From: PFJX01 sp964393825
GTDB taxonomy: Bacteria; Pseudomonadota; Gammaproteobacteria; Burkholderiales; Thiobacillaceae
Length of the DNA stretch: 64,000 nucleotides
Direction of reading: 5' to 3'
NCBI GenBank assembly: GCA_964393825.1
Contig: CAYMUY010000015.1
Span: 1-64,000 of the forward strand
In this document: in pieces, positions 52,785-63,000 of the stretch
How the letters are laid out: the number at the start of each line of letters is the position of its first letter
Position numbering within the stretch: position 1 is the first letter of the stretch
Translations under genes and position numbers: made by a program
Notes under the pieces: generated by a model
Databases searched by the model: none
What the model was told of the DNA's origin: nothing
The model's input: the letters and a program-made list of their open reading frames with translations, nothing else

Positions 52785-54191
52785 CTACTCCTTGCGATCC
52801 TGGAGCAGATTGAGGCCCTTGAGCAGGATCAGCGCCTGATTGACCTGATAGTCGTTCTTGCTGACGATCTCGCCGGGTTCCAGGCCGGGCTTGGCTTTGC
52901 CGTCCTTGGTCTTGGCATCCTTGGACTTGTCGTCCTTGCCGGCATCGGGCTTGGTCGCGTCGCCTTCGTTGCCATTGCTGAGGTGGCGCTCCAGGTCCGC
53001 CTCGCGCACTTCCATCTTGGTCGTCTCGCCGGTGGAGATGGTGGCTTCCTCGACGATGATGTCGGGCACGATGCCCTTGGCCTGGATGGAGCGTCCGTTG
53101 GGCGTGAAATAGCGTGCCGTGGTGAGCTTGATGGCCGTGCCGTTGTTGAGCGGCAGGATGGTCTGGACCGAACCCTTGCCGAAGCTCTGGGTGCCGACGA
53201 TCAGAGCACGTTTGTGATCCTGCAGGGCGCCGGCGACGATTTCCGAAGCCGAAGCCGAACCGCCGTTGACCAGAACCACCATGGGCACGGTCTTGACCCA
53301 GGCCGGCAGGTTCTTCAGGTAATCACTCTCGCCAGGGCGCAGGTAGTTCTCACGGGAGTTGGTCAGGCGCATTTTCGCGTCTTCCGTGCGGCCGTCAGTG
53401 TAGACGACCAGGTCGCCTGGCTTGAGGAAGGCGCCGGAGACGGACACCGCGGTATTGAGCAGGCCGCCGGGATCGTTGCGCAGGTCGAGGATCAGGCCCT
53501 TGAGTGCCTCCTTGTTCTGCTCTCCCAGGTCTTTGAGCGCCGCCACCAGGTTTTCGCCGGAGTGCTCCTGGAACTGGGTGATGCGGACATAACCGAAACC
53601 GGATTCGAGCATCTTGTATTTGACGCTCTTGATCTTGATGACGGCGCGGGTGATGGTGGCGGTGATCGGCTTGTTCTCGCCCTTGCGGATGATGGTGAGG
53701 GTGATGTCGGTGCCGGGCTTGCCACGCATGCGCTTGACCGCGTCATTCAGGGTCATGCCCTTGACCGGGGTGTCGTCCAGCTTGATCACCAGGTCGCCGC
53801 TCTTGACGCCAGCCTTGAAGGCGGGGGTGTCCTCGATCGGGGAGACCACCTTGACGAAGCCGTCTTCCATGCCGACCTCGATGCCGAGGCCGCCGAACTC
53901 GCCCTGGGTGCCGACCTGAAGTTCCTTGAAGGCTTCGCTGTCGAGATAGGAGGAGTGCGGGTCGAGCCCGGAGAGCATGCCGTTGATTGCTTCCGTGATC
54001 AGCTTCTTGTCTTCGACCGTCTCGACGTAATCACTCTTGATCTTGCCGAAGATCTCGCTGAAGGCGCGCAGGTCCTCGATCGGCAACGGCGCCGGCTCAC
54101 GCGAGGCGGTGGCGGAGTAGTTGAGGGTGAGCGCGGCGCCGATCAGGACGCCCATGCCCACCAGGCTGATTTTCTTGAGTTTGCTGACCAT
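52785..54191 (-). CDS. ctpA: C-terminal processing peptidase (S41 family)
   Basis: This 468-aa protein has an N-terminal signal anchor (KISLVGMGVLIGAALTL), a PDZ domain (residues about 95-180; GGLGIEVGMEDGFVKVVSPI), and the S41 catalytic region with the Ser in GGSASASEIVAGALQDHKRA and the Lys in GTQSFGKGSVQT. It cleaves periplasmic or envelope substrates near their C-termini. The C-terminal tail is Lys/Asp-rich (KPDAGKDDKSKDAKTKDGK). It lies 11 bases after envC in an operon with gpmI. Confidence 0.95.
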   Translation of the reverse strand: MVSKLKKISLVGMGVLIGAALTLNYSATASREPAPLPIEDLRAFSEIFGKIKSDYVETVEDKKLITEAINGMLSGLDPHSSYLDSEAFKELQVGTQGEFGGLGIEVGMEDGFVKVVSPIEDTPAFKAGVKSGDLVIKLDDTPVKGMTLNDAVKRMRGKPGTDITLTIIRKGENKPITATITRAVIKIKSVKYKMLESGFGYVRITQFQEHSGENLVAALKDLGEQNKEALKGLILDLRNDPGGLLNTAVSVSGAFLKPGDLVVYTDGRTEDAKMRLTNSRENYLRPGESDYLKNLPAWVKTVPMVVLVNGGSASASEIVAGALQDHKRALIVGTQSFGKGSVQTILPLNNGTAIKLTTARYFTPNGRSIQAKGIVPDIIVEEATISTGETTKMEVREADLERHLSNGNEGDATKPDAGKDDKSKDAKTKDGKAKPGLEPGEIVSKNDYQVNQALILLKGLNLLQDRKE

Positions 54192-54202
54192 GACGTCTCT
54201 GG

Positions 54203-55423
54203 CTATTTGAGGTTGACCCAGGCTAGAGGGTCGAAAGGTTTGCCCTGGCGGCGCAGTTCGAAGTAGAGGCCGGTTTCATCCTGGCCTCCTGTGGCCCCGA
54301 CGGTGGCGACCACATCTCCCGCGCGAACGGGGTCACCCGGTTGTTTATACAAGCTTTCATTATTGCTGTACAGGCTGAGGAAACCCTCACCGTGGTCGAT
54401 GATCAGCAGGTTGCCGAAGCCGCGCAGCCAGTCCGCGAAGGCGACCTGGCCGCTGCCCACGGCGTGGACTTCCTGGCCCTGGCGGGCGCGAATGAACAGG
54501 CCTTTCCAGGCCGGACCGCCGCCCTCACGGTTCTGCCCGTAGCGATGCAGGATCTCGCCTGCGACCGGCAGGGCCAGTTTCCCCTTGAGCCGGTCGAAGT
54601 CGAGACCGGCGAGACTGGCATCCGCCACCCGTTCCACTTGTTCGCCCCTTTTCGCCGCGGATTTCACCGTCGATTTCGGTTTCGCTGCGGCTGCCAGGCG
54701 GGCGAGCCGCTCGATCAGCCGGCTCAGGCGTTTTTCATTCCGGACCAGCGTATCGATTTCCTGGCGCTGCTTGCGGATCTGTTCGGAGAGTTTGTACAGC
54801 ACCTGTTGACGGGCACCTTTTTCATCCTCCAGGGCCTTTCTTTGCGCGACCCGCTCGTTGCGGACCTGGCTCAGGCTTTCGCGCTGTACGTTGGCCTGCT
54901 CCCGGAGCGTGGCCAGGCGCTGCAGCGAATTCTGGTAATCGCGGATGATCTGCGCGCGAGCGCGGCCGATGTAGCCGAAATATTCCAGATTGCGCGCCAC
55001 CTCGCCCGGGTCCTGGCCGTTGAGCATCAGCTTCATGGCGTCGTTGCCGCCGCGCACATAGCGCTCGCGCAGCAAGACCACGAGCCGCTTCCGCTGATCG
55101 GCGATCTCGTCGTCCACCTCCCGGGTTTCCGCTTCGAGCGACTTCAACTGCCGGGCCAGGCGTCGTTGCCTTGCCTCCAGGTCGCGCAGGCTGCGCGCCA
55201 CATCGGAAATTCGTCGTTCCGACACCTTCAGTCCGTCGGCCGCTTCCGCGCGGTCTTCGCTGGCCTGTTCCAGTTCTTGTTGCAGGGCCTGGATGCGCCC
55301 GCGCAAATCCTTCAGTTCTTCCTGTCTGCCGGCGTCCGGCGCAGCCGAGGCGGCTGACGCGAAGGCTATCAGCAGGATCAGGGCGCGAATCAACGCAATG
55401 GGGAATGCGGTGATCGCGCGCAC
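54203..55423 (-). CDS. EnvC-like murein hydrolase activator (M23 domain)
   Basis: This 406-aa protein has a signal peptide ending ASAASA-AP, a long coiled coil (residues about 25-240) rich in Arg/Glu/Gln, and a C-terminal M23/LytM domain. The domain (GKLALPVAGEILHRYGQNRE; KGLFIRARQGQEVHAVGSG; NLLIIDHGEGFLSLYSN) keeps only part of the zinc ligands, as in EnvC, which activates amidases rather than cutting peptidoglycan. The start is uncertain: GTG at 55423 sits one base after the gpmI stop, and a TTG at 55438 is also open. Confidence 0.88.
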   Translation of the reverse strand: MRAITAFPIALIRALILLIAFASAASAAPDAGRQEELKDLRGRIQALQQELEQASEDRAEAADGLKVSERRISDVARSLRDLEARQRRLARQLKSLEAETREVDDEIADQRKRLVVLLRERYVRGGNDAMKLMLNGQDPGEVARNLEYFGYIGRARAQIIRDYQNSLQRLATLREQANVQRESLSQVRNERVAQRKALEDEKGARQQVLYKLSEQIRKQRQEIDTLVRNEKRLSRLIERLARLAAAAKPKSTVKSAAKRGEQVERVADASLAGLDFDRLKGKLALPVAGEILHRYGQNREGGGPAWKGLFIRARQGQEVHAVGSGQVAFADWLRGFGNLLIIDHGEGFLSLYSNNESLYKQPGDPVRAGDVVATVGATGGQDETGLYFELRRQGKPFDPLAWVNLK

Positions 55424-55424
55424 T

Positions 55425-56972
55425 TCATTCGAGTTCAATGAGCGGATGGCCGGTCATTTCCATCGGTTGCGGCAGACCCATCAGTTTCAGCATGGTCGGC
55501 GCGATATCTTCCAGCGCACCGCTGTGTTCCATCCGCGCCGGGCGACCGATATAAATGAAGGGCACCAGGTTGATGGTGTGGGCGGTATGCGGTTGCTTGG
55601 TGATGTCATCACGCATGGTTTCCGCGTTGCCGTGGTCGGCGGTGATCAGGATCTCGCCACCGATCGATTGCATGGCGCTCACCGCGCGCCCCACGCAGGC
55701 ATCCACGGTTTCCACCGCCTTGACTGCCGCTTCGACAATGCCGGTGTGGCCGACCATGTCGCAATTGGCGTAGTTGCAGATGATGGCGTCGTACTTGCGG
55801 CTCTCGATGGCTTCGACCAGCTTGTCGGTCACCTCCTCCGCGCTCATTTCTGGCTTCAGGTCGTAGGTCGCCACATGCGGCGACTTCACCATGACCCGGT
55901 CTTCGCCGGGATAGACCGTTTCCTCGCCACCGTTGAAGAAATAGGTGACGTGTGGGTATTTCTCGGTTTCGGCGATGCGCAACTGGCGCAGGCCGAGGTT
56001 GGCGATGTACTCGCCGAAACCGTTGTGTACCCGTTCCGGCGGGAAGGCCACCGGCACGTCGAATTCCTCGCTGTAGCCGGTAAGCGTGCAATAGCTGGAG
56101 AGCCGGGGGACATGCGCGCGCTCGAAGCCGTTGAATTCCGGCTCGATGAACGCTTTGGTGAGCTCGCGGGCGCGGTCGGAACGGAAGTTCATGAATACGA
56201 TGGCGTCGCCATCGTTCATGGCTACCGGCGCGCCACCCTTCTCGACGATGGCGGTGGGTTTCACGAATTCGTCGGTCTCGCCGCGCGCGTAGGCCATTTC
56301 CAGACCCAGGCCGGCACTGGCGGCCTGGTAATCGGCCTGGCCCAGGGTCAGCAGGTCGAAGGCGACTTTCACACGATCCCAGCGTTTGTCACGGTCCATC
56401 GCGTAATAGCGGCCGACAATGCTGGCGATCCTGCCGCCACGCAAGCCGTCCATCTTGTCCTGCAGGCAGCGGATGTAGGCTTCTGCGCTTTTCGGCGGAG
56501 TGTCGCGGCCATCCAGGAAGGCATGCACGTAGACTTTCTTCAGGCCCTCGCGCAGGGCCAGGTCGAGCATGGCATGGATGTGGTTCTCATGGCTGTGCAC
56601 GCCGCCATCCGAGAGCAGGCCCAGGATATGCAGGGCGCCGCCGTTTTCCCGCAGCTTGGTGATGACTTCCTGCAGGGCGGGGTTGCTCGGGAAATAGCCG
56701 CTGTTGATGGCGCGGTCGATGCGGGTGTATTCCTGATAGACCACGCGGCCGGCGCCAATGTTGAGATGGCCGACTTCCGAGTTGCCCATCTGGCCGGCTG
56801 GCAGTCCCACCGCCGCTTCCGAGGCCTGGATCAGGGTGTGCGGATAGTCTTTCCAGTAATGGTCGATGTTCGGCTTGCTGGCGCAGGTGATGGCGTTGAA
56901 ATCGTCGGCGCGGCGACATCCGAAGCCGTCCAGGATGATCAGGAGAATGGGCTTGACAGGAGCAGGGGGCAT
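55425..56972 (-). CDS. gpmI: 2,3-bisphosphoglycerate-independent phosphoglycerate mutase
   Basis: This 515-aa enzyme interconverts 3- and 2-phosphoglycerate in central carbon metabolism. Metal and catalytic motifs are present: LIILDGFGCRRADDFNAI, the phospho-Ser loop MGNSEVGHLNIGAGRVVYQ, HAFLDGRDTPP, and ITADHGNAE near the C-terminus. Length and order match the family. It is the first gene of the minus-strand operon and is divergent from the ArsR-type regulator at 57118. Confidence 0.97.
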   Translation of the reverse strand: MPPAPVKPILLIILDGFGCRRADDFNAITCASKPNIDHYWKDYPHTLIQASEAAVGLPAGQMGNSEVGHLNIGAGRVVYQEYTRIDRAINSGYFPSNPALQEVITKLRENGGALHILGLLSDGGVHSHENHIHAMLDLALREGLKKVYVHAFLDGRDTPPKSAEAYIRCLQDKMDGLRGGRIASIVGRYYAMDRDKRWDRVKVAFDLLTLGQADYQAASAGLGLEMAYARGETDEFVKPTAIVEKGGAPVAMNDGDAIVFMNFRSDRARELTKAFIEPEFNGFERAHVPRLSSYCTLTGYSEEFDVPVAFPPERVHNGFGEYIANLGLRQLRIAETEKYPHVTYFFNGGEETVYPGEDRVMVKSPHVATYDLKPEMSAEEVTDKLVEAIESRKYDAIICNYANCDMVGHTGIVEAAVKAVETVDACVGRAVSAMQSIGGEILITADHGNAETMRDDITKQPHTAHTINLVPFIYIGRPARMEHSGALEDIAPTMLKLMGLPQPMEMTGHPLIELE

Positions 56973-57015
56973 CAGTGGATTTTATCGCATCTAACAGTCA
57001 ATTTCATTGCGTACG

Positions 57016-57035
57016 TTAGTATATTTGAATACTTA
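57016..57035. promoter_or_regulatory. Inverted repeat upstream of the SqrR/BigR-like regulator
   Basis: TTAGTAT-ATTTGA-ATACTTA has AT-rich arms with one mismatch and a 6-base centre. It lies in the gap between gpmI and the regulator gene and has the same layout as the two operators before the efflux genes, so autoregulation is possible. Confidence 0.5.
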
Positions 57036-57117
57036 AGAGACTATACTGGCACGCCCAAGTTCGATTCTAGATGAATCCATTCGCGCGTTTATGACAACCG
57101 GCAGCACGGAGCCCACC

Positions 57118-57435
57118 ATGACCACCGAGTCCACCGATCTCATCGACAAGGACGAACACATCGAACAAGCCTCCCGCGCCCTCAAGGCCATGTCCCACCC
57201 GCTTCGGCTGAAGATCCTGTGCGTCCTGGGGGATAAGGAAGTCAGCGTGCAGGACATCGTGGAAAGCGTCGGGACCTCGCAAAGCAATATTTCCCAGCAT
57301 CTGGCCATCCTGCGCGACAAGGGTGTGCTGCGCACCCGCAAGGACGCCAACCGTGTCTACTACCGGGTCGGTGACACCCGCACCCTGCAATTGATTGGCA
57401 TGATGCGCGACGTTTTCTGCGGATTCGCCAAGTAG
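57118..57435 (+). CDS. ArsR-family regulator, likely persulfide-sensing SqrR/BigR type
   Basis: This 105-aa winged-helix regulator has AMSHPLRLKILCVLGDKEVS and SQSNISQHLAILRDKGVLRT. It lacks the ArsR As(III) motif (here VSVQDIV instead of CVCD). It has only two cysteines, Cys35 (LKILC) and Cys101 (DVFCG), spaced 66 residues, the same spacing as the disulfide/persulfide pair of SqrR and BigR. It probably represses the TolC-MFP-RND genes until polysulfide or persulfide appears. The ATG at 57118 follows GGAG by 6 bases. Confidence 0.8.
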   Translation: MTTESTDLIDKDEHIEQASRALKAMSHPLRLKILCVLGDKEVSVQDIVESVGTSQSNISQHLAILRDKGVLRTRKDANRVYYRVGDTRTLQLIGMMRDVFCGFAK

Positions 57436-57530
57436 ATCCTCCGTCCAGGGACGGGGCAGGGGAAGACATGGCTTTCCCTCAGGACGCGGCGGGCGACGGC
57501 CGCGTCGCCGCATCACCACTTTCTGCCCTC

Positions 57531-57602
57531 TTGACATGTGTTTAACATTACTTATCTTGTCATAAGTAATTTTAATCTTTAATATTAGCCGACTCTAATA
57601 TT
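57531..57602 (+). promoter_or_regulatory. Promoter and two operators for the RND efflux operon
   Basis: TTGACA (57531-57536) is a perfect -35 and TATCTT (57553-57558) the -10, 16 bases apart. The -10 lies inside the perfect inverted repeat ATTACTTAT-CTTGTC-ATAAGTAAT (57547-57570). A second perfect repeat, AATATTAG-CCGACT-CTAATATT (57581-57602), lies just downstream. Both have 6-base centres, fitting a winged-helix dimer such as the regulator encoded upstream. Confidence 0.75.
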
Positions 57603-57648
57603 TAGGCCCTCCGGATGCTCCGGGGGACGCCGGCAAGAGGTGTGAGCC

Positions 57649-58989
57649 ATGTCGTATTCACTATTGCGCCCGAGCGCACTGATGCTGTCGTTGGGCCTGC
57701 TCTGGGGCCATGCCGGGGCGGAGGTGCTGAGCTTGCGCCAGGCCGCGGAAGTGGCGCTGGGGCAAAATCCGGAACTCTCCATCAGCCAGGCGCGCGTCGT
57801 CCAGGCCGAATCCGGTCTGAAGCAGGCCGAGGGCGCGCGCATGCCGCGGGTCAACGTTTCTCTCAACGTCACCCATACCAACGATGCGCTCAACGCATTC
57901 GGCCTGAAACTGGGGCAGGAGCGGATCTCGGCCGCCGATTTCAATCCCGCGACGCTCAACGACCCGGCCGCCATCAGTAATTTCAATACGCGTGTCGAAG
58001 TCACCGCCCCGCTCTACAGTGGCGGCCAGATCGGTGCCCGCCAGGACGAGGCGCGCGCCCAGGTCCGTGCCGCGCAGGCGGGGGATGCCGCCGCCCGCCA
58101 GCAGATCCTGCTTGATGTGTTGCAGGCCTACCAGGGCGTGCATCTGGCGCGCGCCTATATCCAGGTCAGCGAACAGGCGAAAACGGCGGCGGCCGAATAC
58201 GCACGGGTGACCGCCAGCCTGCACAAGCAGGGGATGGCGGTAAAAAGCGATCTGCTGTCGGCGCGGGTGAACCTGGAAAATGCCAAGCTGCGCGTCTCCG
58301 AGGCGCGCCGTCAGGAAGCCACCGCGCTGGATCGTCTGAAACTGTTGCTGGGGCGCAAGCTCGGCGAGGACCTCGATGTCGGTGACGAGGCACAAGCCCG
58401 GCTGCCGGCCGGGGACGCCGAGGCGTTGCGCGCCCGGGCCATCGCCGGCCACCCCGCGCTGCAGGCCTTGCGCGAGCAGGTGGCGGCGGCGCAATCAGCC
58501 ACCGCCGCCGCGCGCGGCGCGAAAAAGCCGCAGCTGAACGCGATGGCACGGCATGACTGGAACGACCGCGATCTCGGTTTTGGCGCCGCTTCCTACACCC
58601 TGGGGGGCACGCTGTCCTGGAACGTTTTCGATGGTGGCCACAACAATGCCGCCATCGACCGTGCCCAGGCCGCGCGTCTGGAACAGGCCGCCAGGTTGCG
58701 TCAGGCGGAGGAGGCGATTGCCTTCCAGGTGACCGAGGCCCGCCGGCGCGCCCTGGAGGCGGAAGAGCGCCTCGTCGCGCGTGGAGAGGCGGTGAAGGAG
58801 GCCGAGGAAGCACAGCGTCTCACCCGGCTGCGTTATGAAAATGGGGTCACCACCCTGGTCGACCTGCTCTCCACCCAGGCCCAGCTCGACCATGCCCGTG
58901 CCGATCTTGCGCAGGCGCGCTATGACTTGAGTGTGAGCCGCGGCCAGGTGTTGCAGGCCGCCGGCGCGCTCGATACGGACCAACTTTGA
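57649..58989 (+). CDS. TolC-family outer-membrane efflux protein
   Basis: This 446-aa protein has a signal peptide (cleavage near GHAGA-E) and the two-repeat TolC fold: long helices ISQARVVQAESGLKQAEGAR and LVSVDL-like strands, with ATLNDPAAISNFNTRVEVTA and the second repeat around LGGTLSWNVFDGGHNNAAID. It forms the trimeric exit duct for the RND pump encoded next. The adaptor gene begins 13 bases after its stop, so they share a transcript. Confidence 0.92.
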   Translation: MSYSLLRPSALMLSLGLLWGHAGAEVLSLRQAAEVALGQNPELSISQARVVQAESGLKQAEGARMPRVNVSLNVTHTNDALNAFGLKLGQERISAADFNPATLNDPAAISNFNTRVEVTAPLYSGGQIGARQDEARAQVRAAQAGDAAARQQILLDVLQAYQGVHLARAYIQVSEQAKTAAAEYARVTASLHKQGMAVKSDLLSARVNLENAKLRVSEARRQEATALDRLKLLLGRKLGEDLDVGDEAQARLPAGDAEALRARAIAGHPALQALREQVAAAQSATAAARGAKKPQLNAMARHDWNDRDLGFGAASYTLGGTLSWNVFDGGHNNAAIDRAQAARLEQAARLRQAEEAIAFQVTEARRRALEAEERLVARGEAVKEAEEAQRLTRLRYENGVTTLVDLLSTQAQLDHARADLAQARYDLSVSRGQVLQAAGALDTDQL

Positions 58990-59002
58990 ATCAGGATTGA
59001 TC

Positions 59003-60064
59003 ATGATCCCGCGTCTACTCCCTCTTGCCCTGTTTCCCGTCTTCCTGCTGGCCGGCTGTGGCGGCCATGACGAAGCCGCAAGCCAGGCCCCGGTTGCCCG
59101 CGTGGCGCAGGCGCAACTCGATATCGCCACCCTGGCGAAGGTCGCCGTCCATTACCCCACGCCCGCCACCCTGGTCTCGGAAAACCAGGTCCAGGTGGCC
59201 TCGCGCCTGATGGGCACCATCCGTTCCATTGACGTGGTCGAGGGGCAGTCGGTTCGTGTCGGCCAGAAGCTGTTCAGCATCGACCCAGTGGATGTGCAAG
59301 GCCAGGTCGAGCAGACCCGCGCCGGAGTAAAGCAGGCCGAGGACGCGCTCGCCGACGCCAGGGTGGAGTACCAGCGCTTCGACGCGCTGTTCAAGGAAGA
59401 GGCGGTCACCCGCCAGCAATACGAGAAGATGAAGCTGCAGTTTGATATGGCGCAGTCGCGGCTGGCGCAGGCCCGCGCCGGCCACACCACCGCCACCGGC
59501 CAGTTGCGCTATGCCACGGTCACCTCGCCCATCGCCGGTGTGGTAACCCGCAAGATGGCCAGCGCGGGCGATCTCGCCACCCCCGGTCAGCCGGTCCTGG
59601 TGGTGGAGAACCCCGGCCGCTTGCAGGTGGAAACCCAGGTGCCGGAATCGGTATTGAGTACCTTGAAGCCCGGCGCCCAGGTGCAGGTGGAAGTGGATGG
59701 CCAGGAGAAGCCTCTGCTCGCCAGGGTCGCCCGCATCTCGCCCGCCGCCGATCCGGTCAGTCGCACCTTCCTGGTCAAGCTGGATGTTGCCGGAACCGGT
59801 CTGCGCAGCGGCTTGTTCGCCCGCGTTCTGTTTCCGCAAGGGGAGCGTGAGGCACTGACGGTGCCCTCCAGCGCCCTGGTCAAGCGTGCCGGCATTTCCG
59901 GCGTGTTCGTGGTCGGCCAGGACGGCATCGCCCAGTTCCGCATGGTGCGTGCCGGTGAAGCCCGGGATGGCCGCGTGGAAATTCTCTCCGGCCTGACCGG
60001 TGGCGAGCGCGTTGCCGGCGTGGGCGCTGACCAGCTCGAATCGGGCGACCGGATCGGCCGCTGA
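59003..60064 (+). CDS. RND efflux periplasmic adaptor (MFP/HlyD type), lipoprotein
   Basis: This 353-aa protein has a lipoprotein signal with FLLAGC, a lipoyl-like domain (VASRLMGTIRSIDVVEGQSV ... RYATVTSPIAGVVTRKM), a helical hairpin (residues about 95-150) and a beta-barrel and membrane-proximal region (ARISPAADPVSRTFLVKLDV). It joins the RND pump to the TolC duct. The ATG at 59003 follows AGGA by 6 bases; the upstream TTG is less likely. Confidence 0.93.
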   Translation: MIPRLLPLALFPVFLLAGCGGHDEAASQAPVARVAQAQLDIATLAKVAVHYPTPATLVSENQVQVASRLMGTIRSIDVVEGQSVRVGQKLFSIDPVDVQGQVEQTRAGVKQAEDALADARVEYQRFDALFKEEAVTRQQYEKMKLQFDMAQSRLAQARAGHTTATGQLRYATVTSPIAGVVTRKMASAGDLATPGQPVLVVENPGRLQVETQVPESVLSTLKPGAQVQVEVDGQEKPLLARVARISPAADPVSRTFLVKLDVAGTGLRSGLFARVLFPQGEREALTVPSSALVKRAGISGVFVVGQDGIAQFRMVRAGEARDGRVEILSGLTGGERVAGVGADQLESGDRIGR

Positions 60065-60078
60065 GCCGAGGAGCGGAC

Positions 60079-63000
60079 ATGTCTGAACACAACACGATCA
60101 TGAATATTGCCGGGCGCCTCGCCGGCAATTTCCTGGAATCCAAGATCACGCCCCTGATGATTCTGGCCCTGTTCATGCTGGGCGCGATGGCCTTGCTCAT
60201 GACGCCGCGCGAATACAACCCGCAGATCGTGGTGCCGGCGGCCAGCATCATCGTCACCAAGCCCGGTGCCAGCGCGGAAGAAGTGGATAACCTCATCGTC
60301 AAGCCGCTGGAAGCGATCATGCATTCGCAGTACGGCGTCGATCACACTTTCGGTTATGCGGCCAACGACTACGGTGTGGTCACCGTGCAGTTCAAGGTCG
60401 GCCAGAACCAGGAAGACAGCCTGGTCAAGCTCTACAACCAGTTGATGCAGAACATGGATCGCATGCCGCCCGGCGCCAACGATCCCATCGTCAAGCCGAT
60501 CAACGTCGATGATGTGCCCATCCTCACCCTCACCCTGAGCTCCGCCAGCCACGACGAGCGCACCCTGCGCGAAGTGGGCGCGCGGCTGCTGGAACACCTG
60601 CGCAACGTACCCGGCGTCTCCTTCTCGCAACTGGTGGGCGGTCGCGCCCCGGCGCTGAACGTCTGGATCGACCCGCTACGTCTGGCCGCCGCCGGCCTCT
60701 CCCTGGACCGGGTGGACCAGGCCCTGCGCGGCGCCAACGTGTCCGCGCCCCTGGGCAACCTGACCCAGAGCAATCAATCGCACCCTTTGCGTCTGGATGG
60801 CTTCCTCGGCAACGCCCGTGAAGTCGGCGCCATCGTGGTCGGCGCCAGCCAGGGCCGCCCGGTCTATCTGAAAGACATCGCGAGGATCGAAGACGGCAGC
60901 GCCGACGTGGAAGAATCCTCATGGATCGGTTTCGGCCCGGCCGCTAAAACTTCAGGCCGAGCGGTCACTCCCGCCGTCACCCTGGCCATCGCCAAGAAGG
61001 CGGGCACCAATGGCGTCACCGTCTCGGGCGCGGTGCTGGAAAAACTGGAGCAACTCAGGCGCCAGGCGGTGCCGCAGGGCATCGACATCACCATCACCCG
61101 CGACGACGGCGAGCGCGCCGATGCCGCCGTCAACCTGCTGGTGGAACACCTCGGCATCGCCATCTTCACCGTGATCCTGCTGATGTGGTGGTTTCTCGGC
61201 TGGCGCGAGGCCGGCATCGTCACCATGACCATCCCGCTGATCCTGTTCATCGTGCTGGCGGTCGGCTTCCTGTTCGGCCAGACCATCAACCGCATCACCC
61301 TGTTCGCCCTGATCCTGGCGCTGGGCCTGCTGGTGGACGACTCCATCGTGGTGATCGAGAACATCCACCGCCACCTGCATCACGGCAAAGTGAAGATGGA
61401 GCAGTTCGGCCAGACCCTGGTTACCGCCACCAACGAGATCGGCAATCCCACCAACGTCGCCACCGTCGCGGTGATGCTGGCCTTCATCCCGATGGCCTTC
61501 GTCACAGGCATGATGGGCCCCTTCATGCGGCCGATTCCGATCAACGTCCCGGTGGCCATGCTGGCCTCGCTGTTCATCGCCTATTCCGTGGTGCCCTGGG
61601 CGGCGCGGCGGGTCTTGCGGGGCAAGGCGAAGCGGGCGCTGGAAGCGGCGGAAACCCTGGAAGACCACGGCCATGGCAAACAGGATCCGCTGCGCCGCGC
61701 CTACCTGGCGACCGTGCAGCCGCTGATGGTCAGCGCCTTCAAGCGCAACGTGTTCTTCCTCATCGTGCTCGGTCTGCTGATCGGCGCGATGGTGATGCCG
61801 GCCTGGCAGTTCGTCCGCCCCTCGGGCCTCAACGGCCCGCTCTCCCCGCTCGGTGTGGAACTGAAGATGCTGCCCAACGACAACACCAACACCATGTTGT
61901 TGCAGGTGGACATGCCCGCCGGTACCGCCCTGGCCGCCACCGACCAGGTGGCGCGCGCGGTCGCCGCTACTCTGGCGAAGCACCCGCATGTGGCCAACTT
62001 CCAGACCTTCCTGGGCATCGCCGCCCCCATCGACTTCGCCGCCCTGGTGCGCGGCGACTTGCTGAAGAAGGGCGAGAACCTGGCGCAGATTCGCGTCAAC
62101 TTGATCGACAAGCATCATCGCGACGACGCTTCCCACGACATCGCCAACCAGTTCGACGCCGCCCTCAAGCCGGTGCGCGAGCGTTTCCCCACCGCCCGCA
62201 TCAAGATCTATGAAACACCACCCGGCCCGCCGGTGTCCTCGCAGATCCTGGCCGAACTCTATGGTCCGGATTACGACGTGTTGCGCGCCAGCGCCCTGGA
62301 GGTGAATGCCGCCTTCCACAAGGTCTATGGCCTCACCAACGTCGACGACTCGGTAACCGCCGATGTCGATGGTTTCCGCGTCAGGGTCGATGCCGAGAAA
62401 GCCATGCTCGCAGGGGTGGCCCCGGCTCAGGTGGCGAAACTGCTGCGCGATTACGCCAGCGGCTTCGCCATCGGTACCCTGCATTCCGTGGAAACACGCG
62501 AGCCGATGGACATCCGCGTGCGCCTGCCGCGCGAGCAGCGCGCCGACCCGGCCACGCTCATGGCGCTGCGCATCGGCAATGCCCAGGGCGCGCAGATCCC
62601 CCTGTCGGCAATCGCCCGCGTCGACCGCGAGGTGGAAACCAAGCCTTTGCGCGGCCGCGACCAGCACGCCCAGGTCACGGTGGGCGGCGAGATGCTGCAA
62701 TCCAGTCCGGTCTACGCGGTGCTTGCCCTGGATCAGATGCTGGACGGGCAGAAGCTGAAGTCCGGTGCCACCTTCACCACCGGCAACCTCGGCTTCGTCG
62801 AGGCGCAGCCGAAGGACGTGGTCGACTATACCCTGCTCTGGGGCGGCGAAATGCGCCTGACCCTGGACGTGTTCCGCGACCTCGGCTCCGCCTTCATGAT
62901 CGCCCTGGTGCTGATTTATCTGCTGCTCACCGCCTATTACAAGTCATTCATGCTGCCCGTCATCGTCATGGGCGCGATCCCGCTGACCCTGATCGGTGTC

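Noticed and set aside
60952..62700. 582-codon minus-strand frame opposite the RND permease
   Set aside because: Shadow of codon bias; His/Gln/Gly-rich with no recognisable fold.
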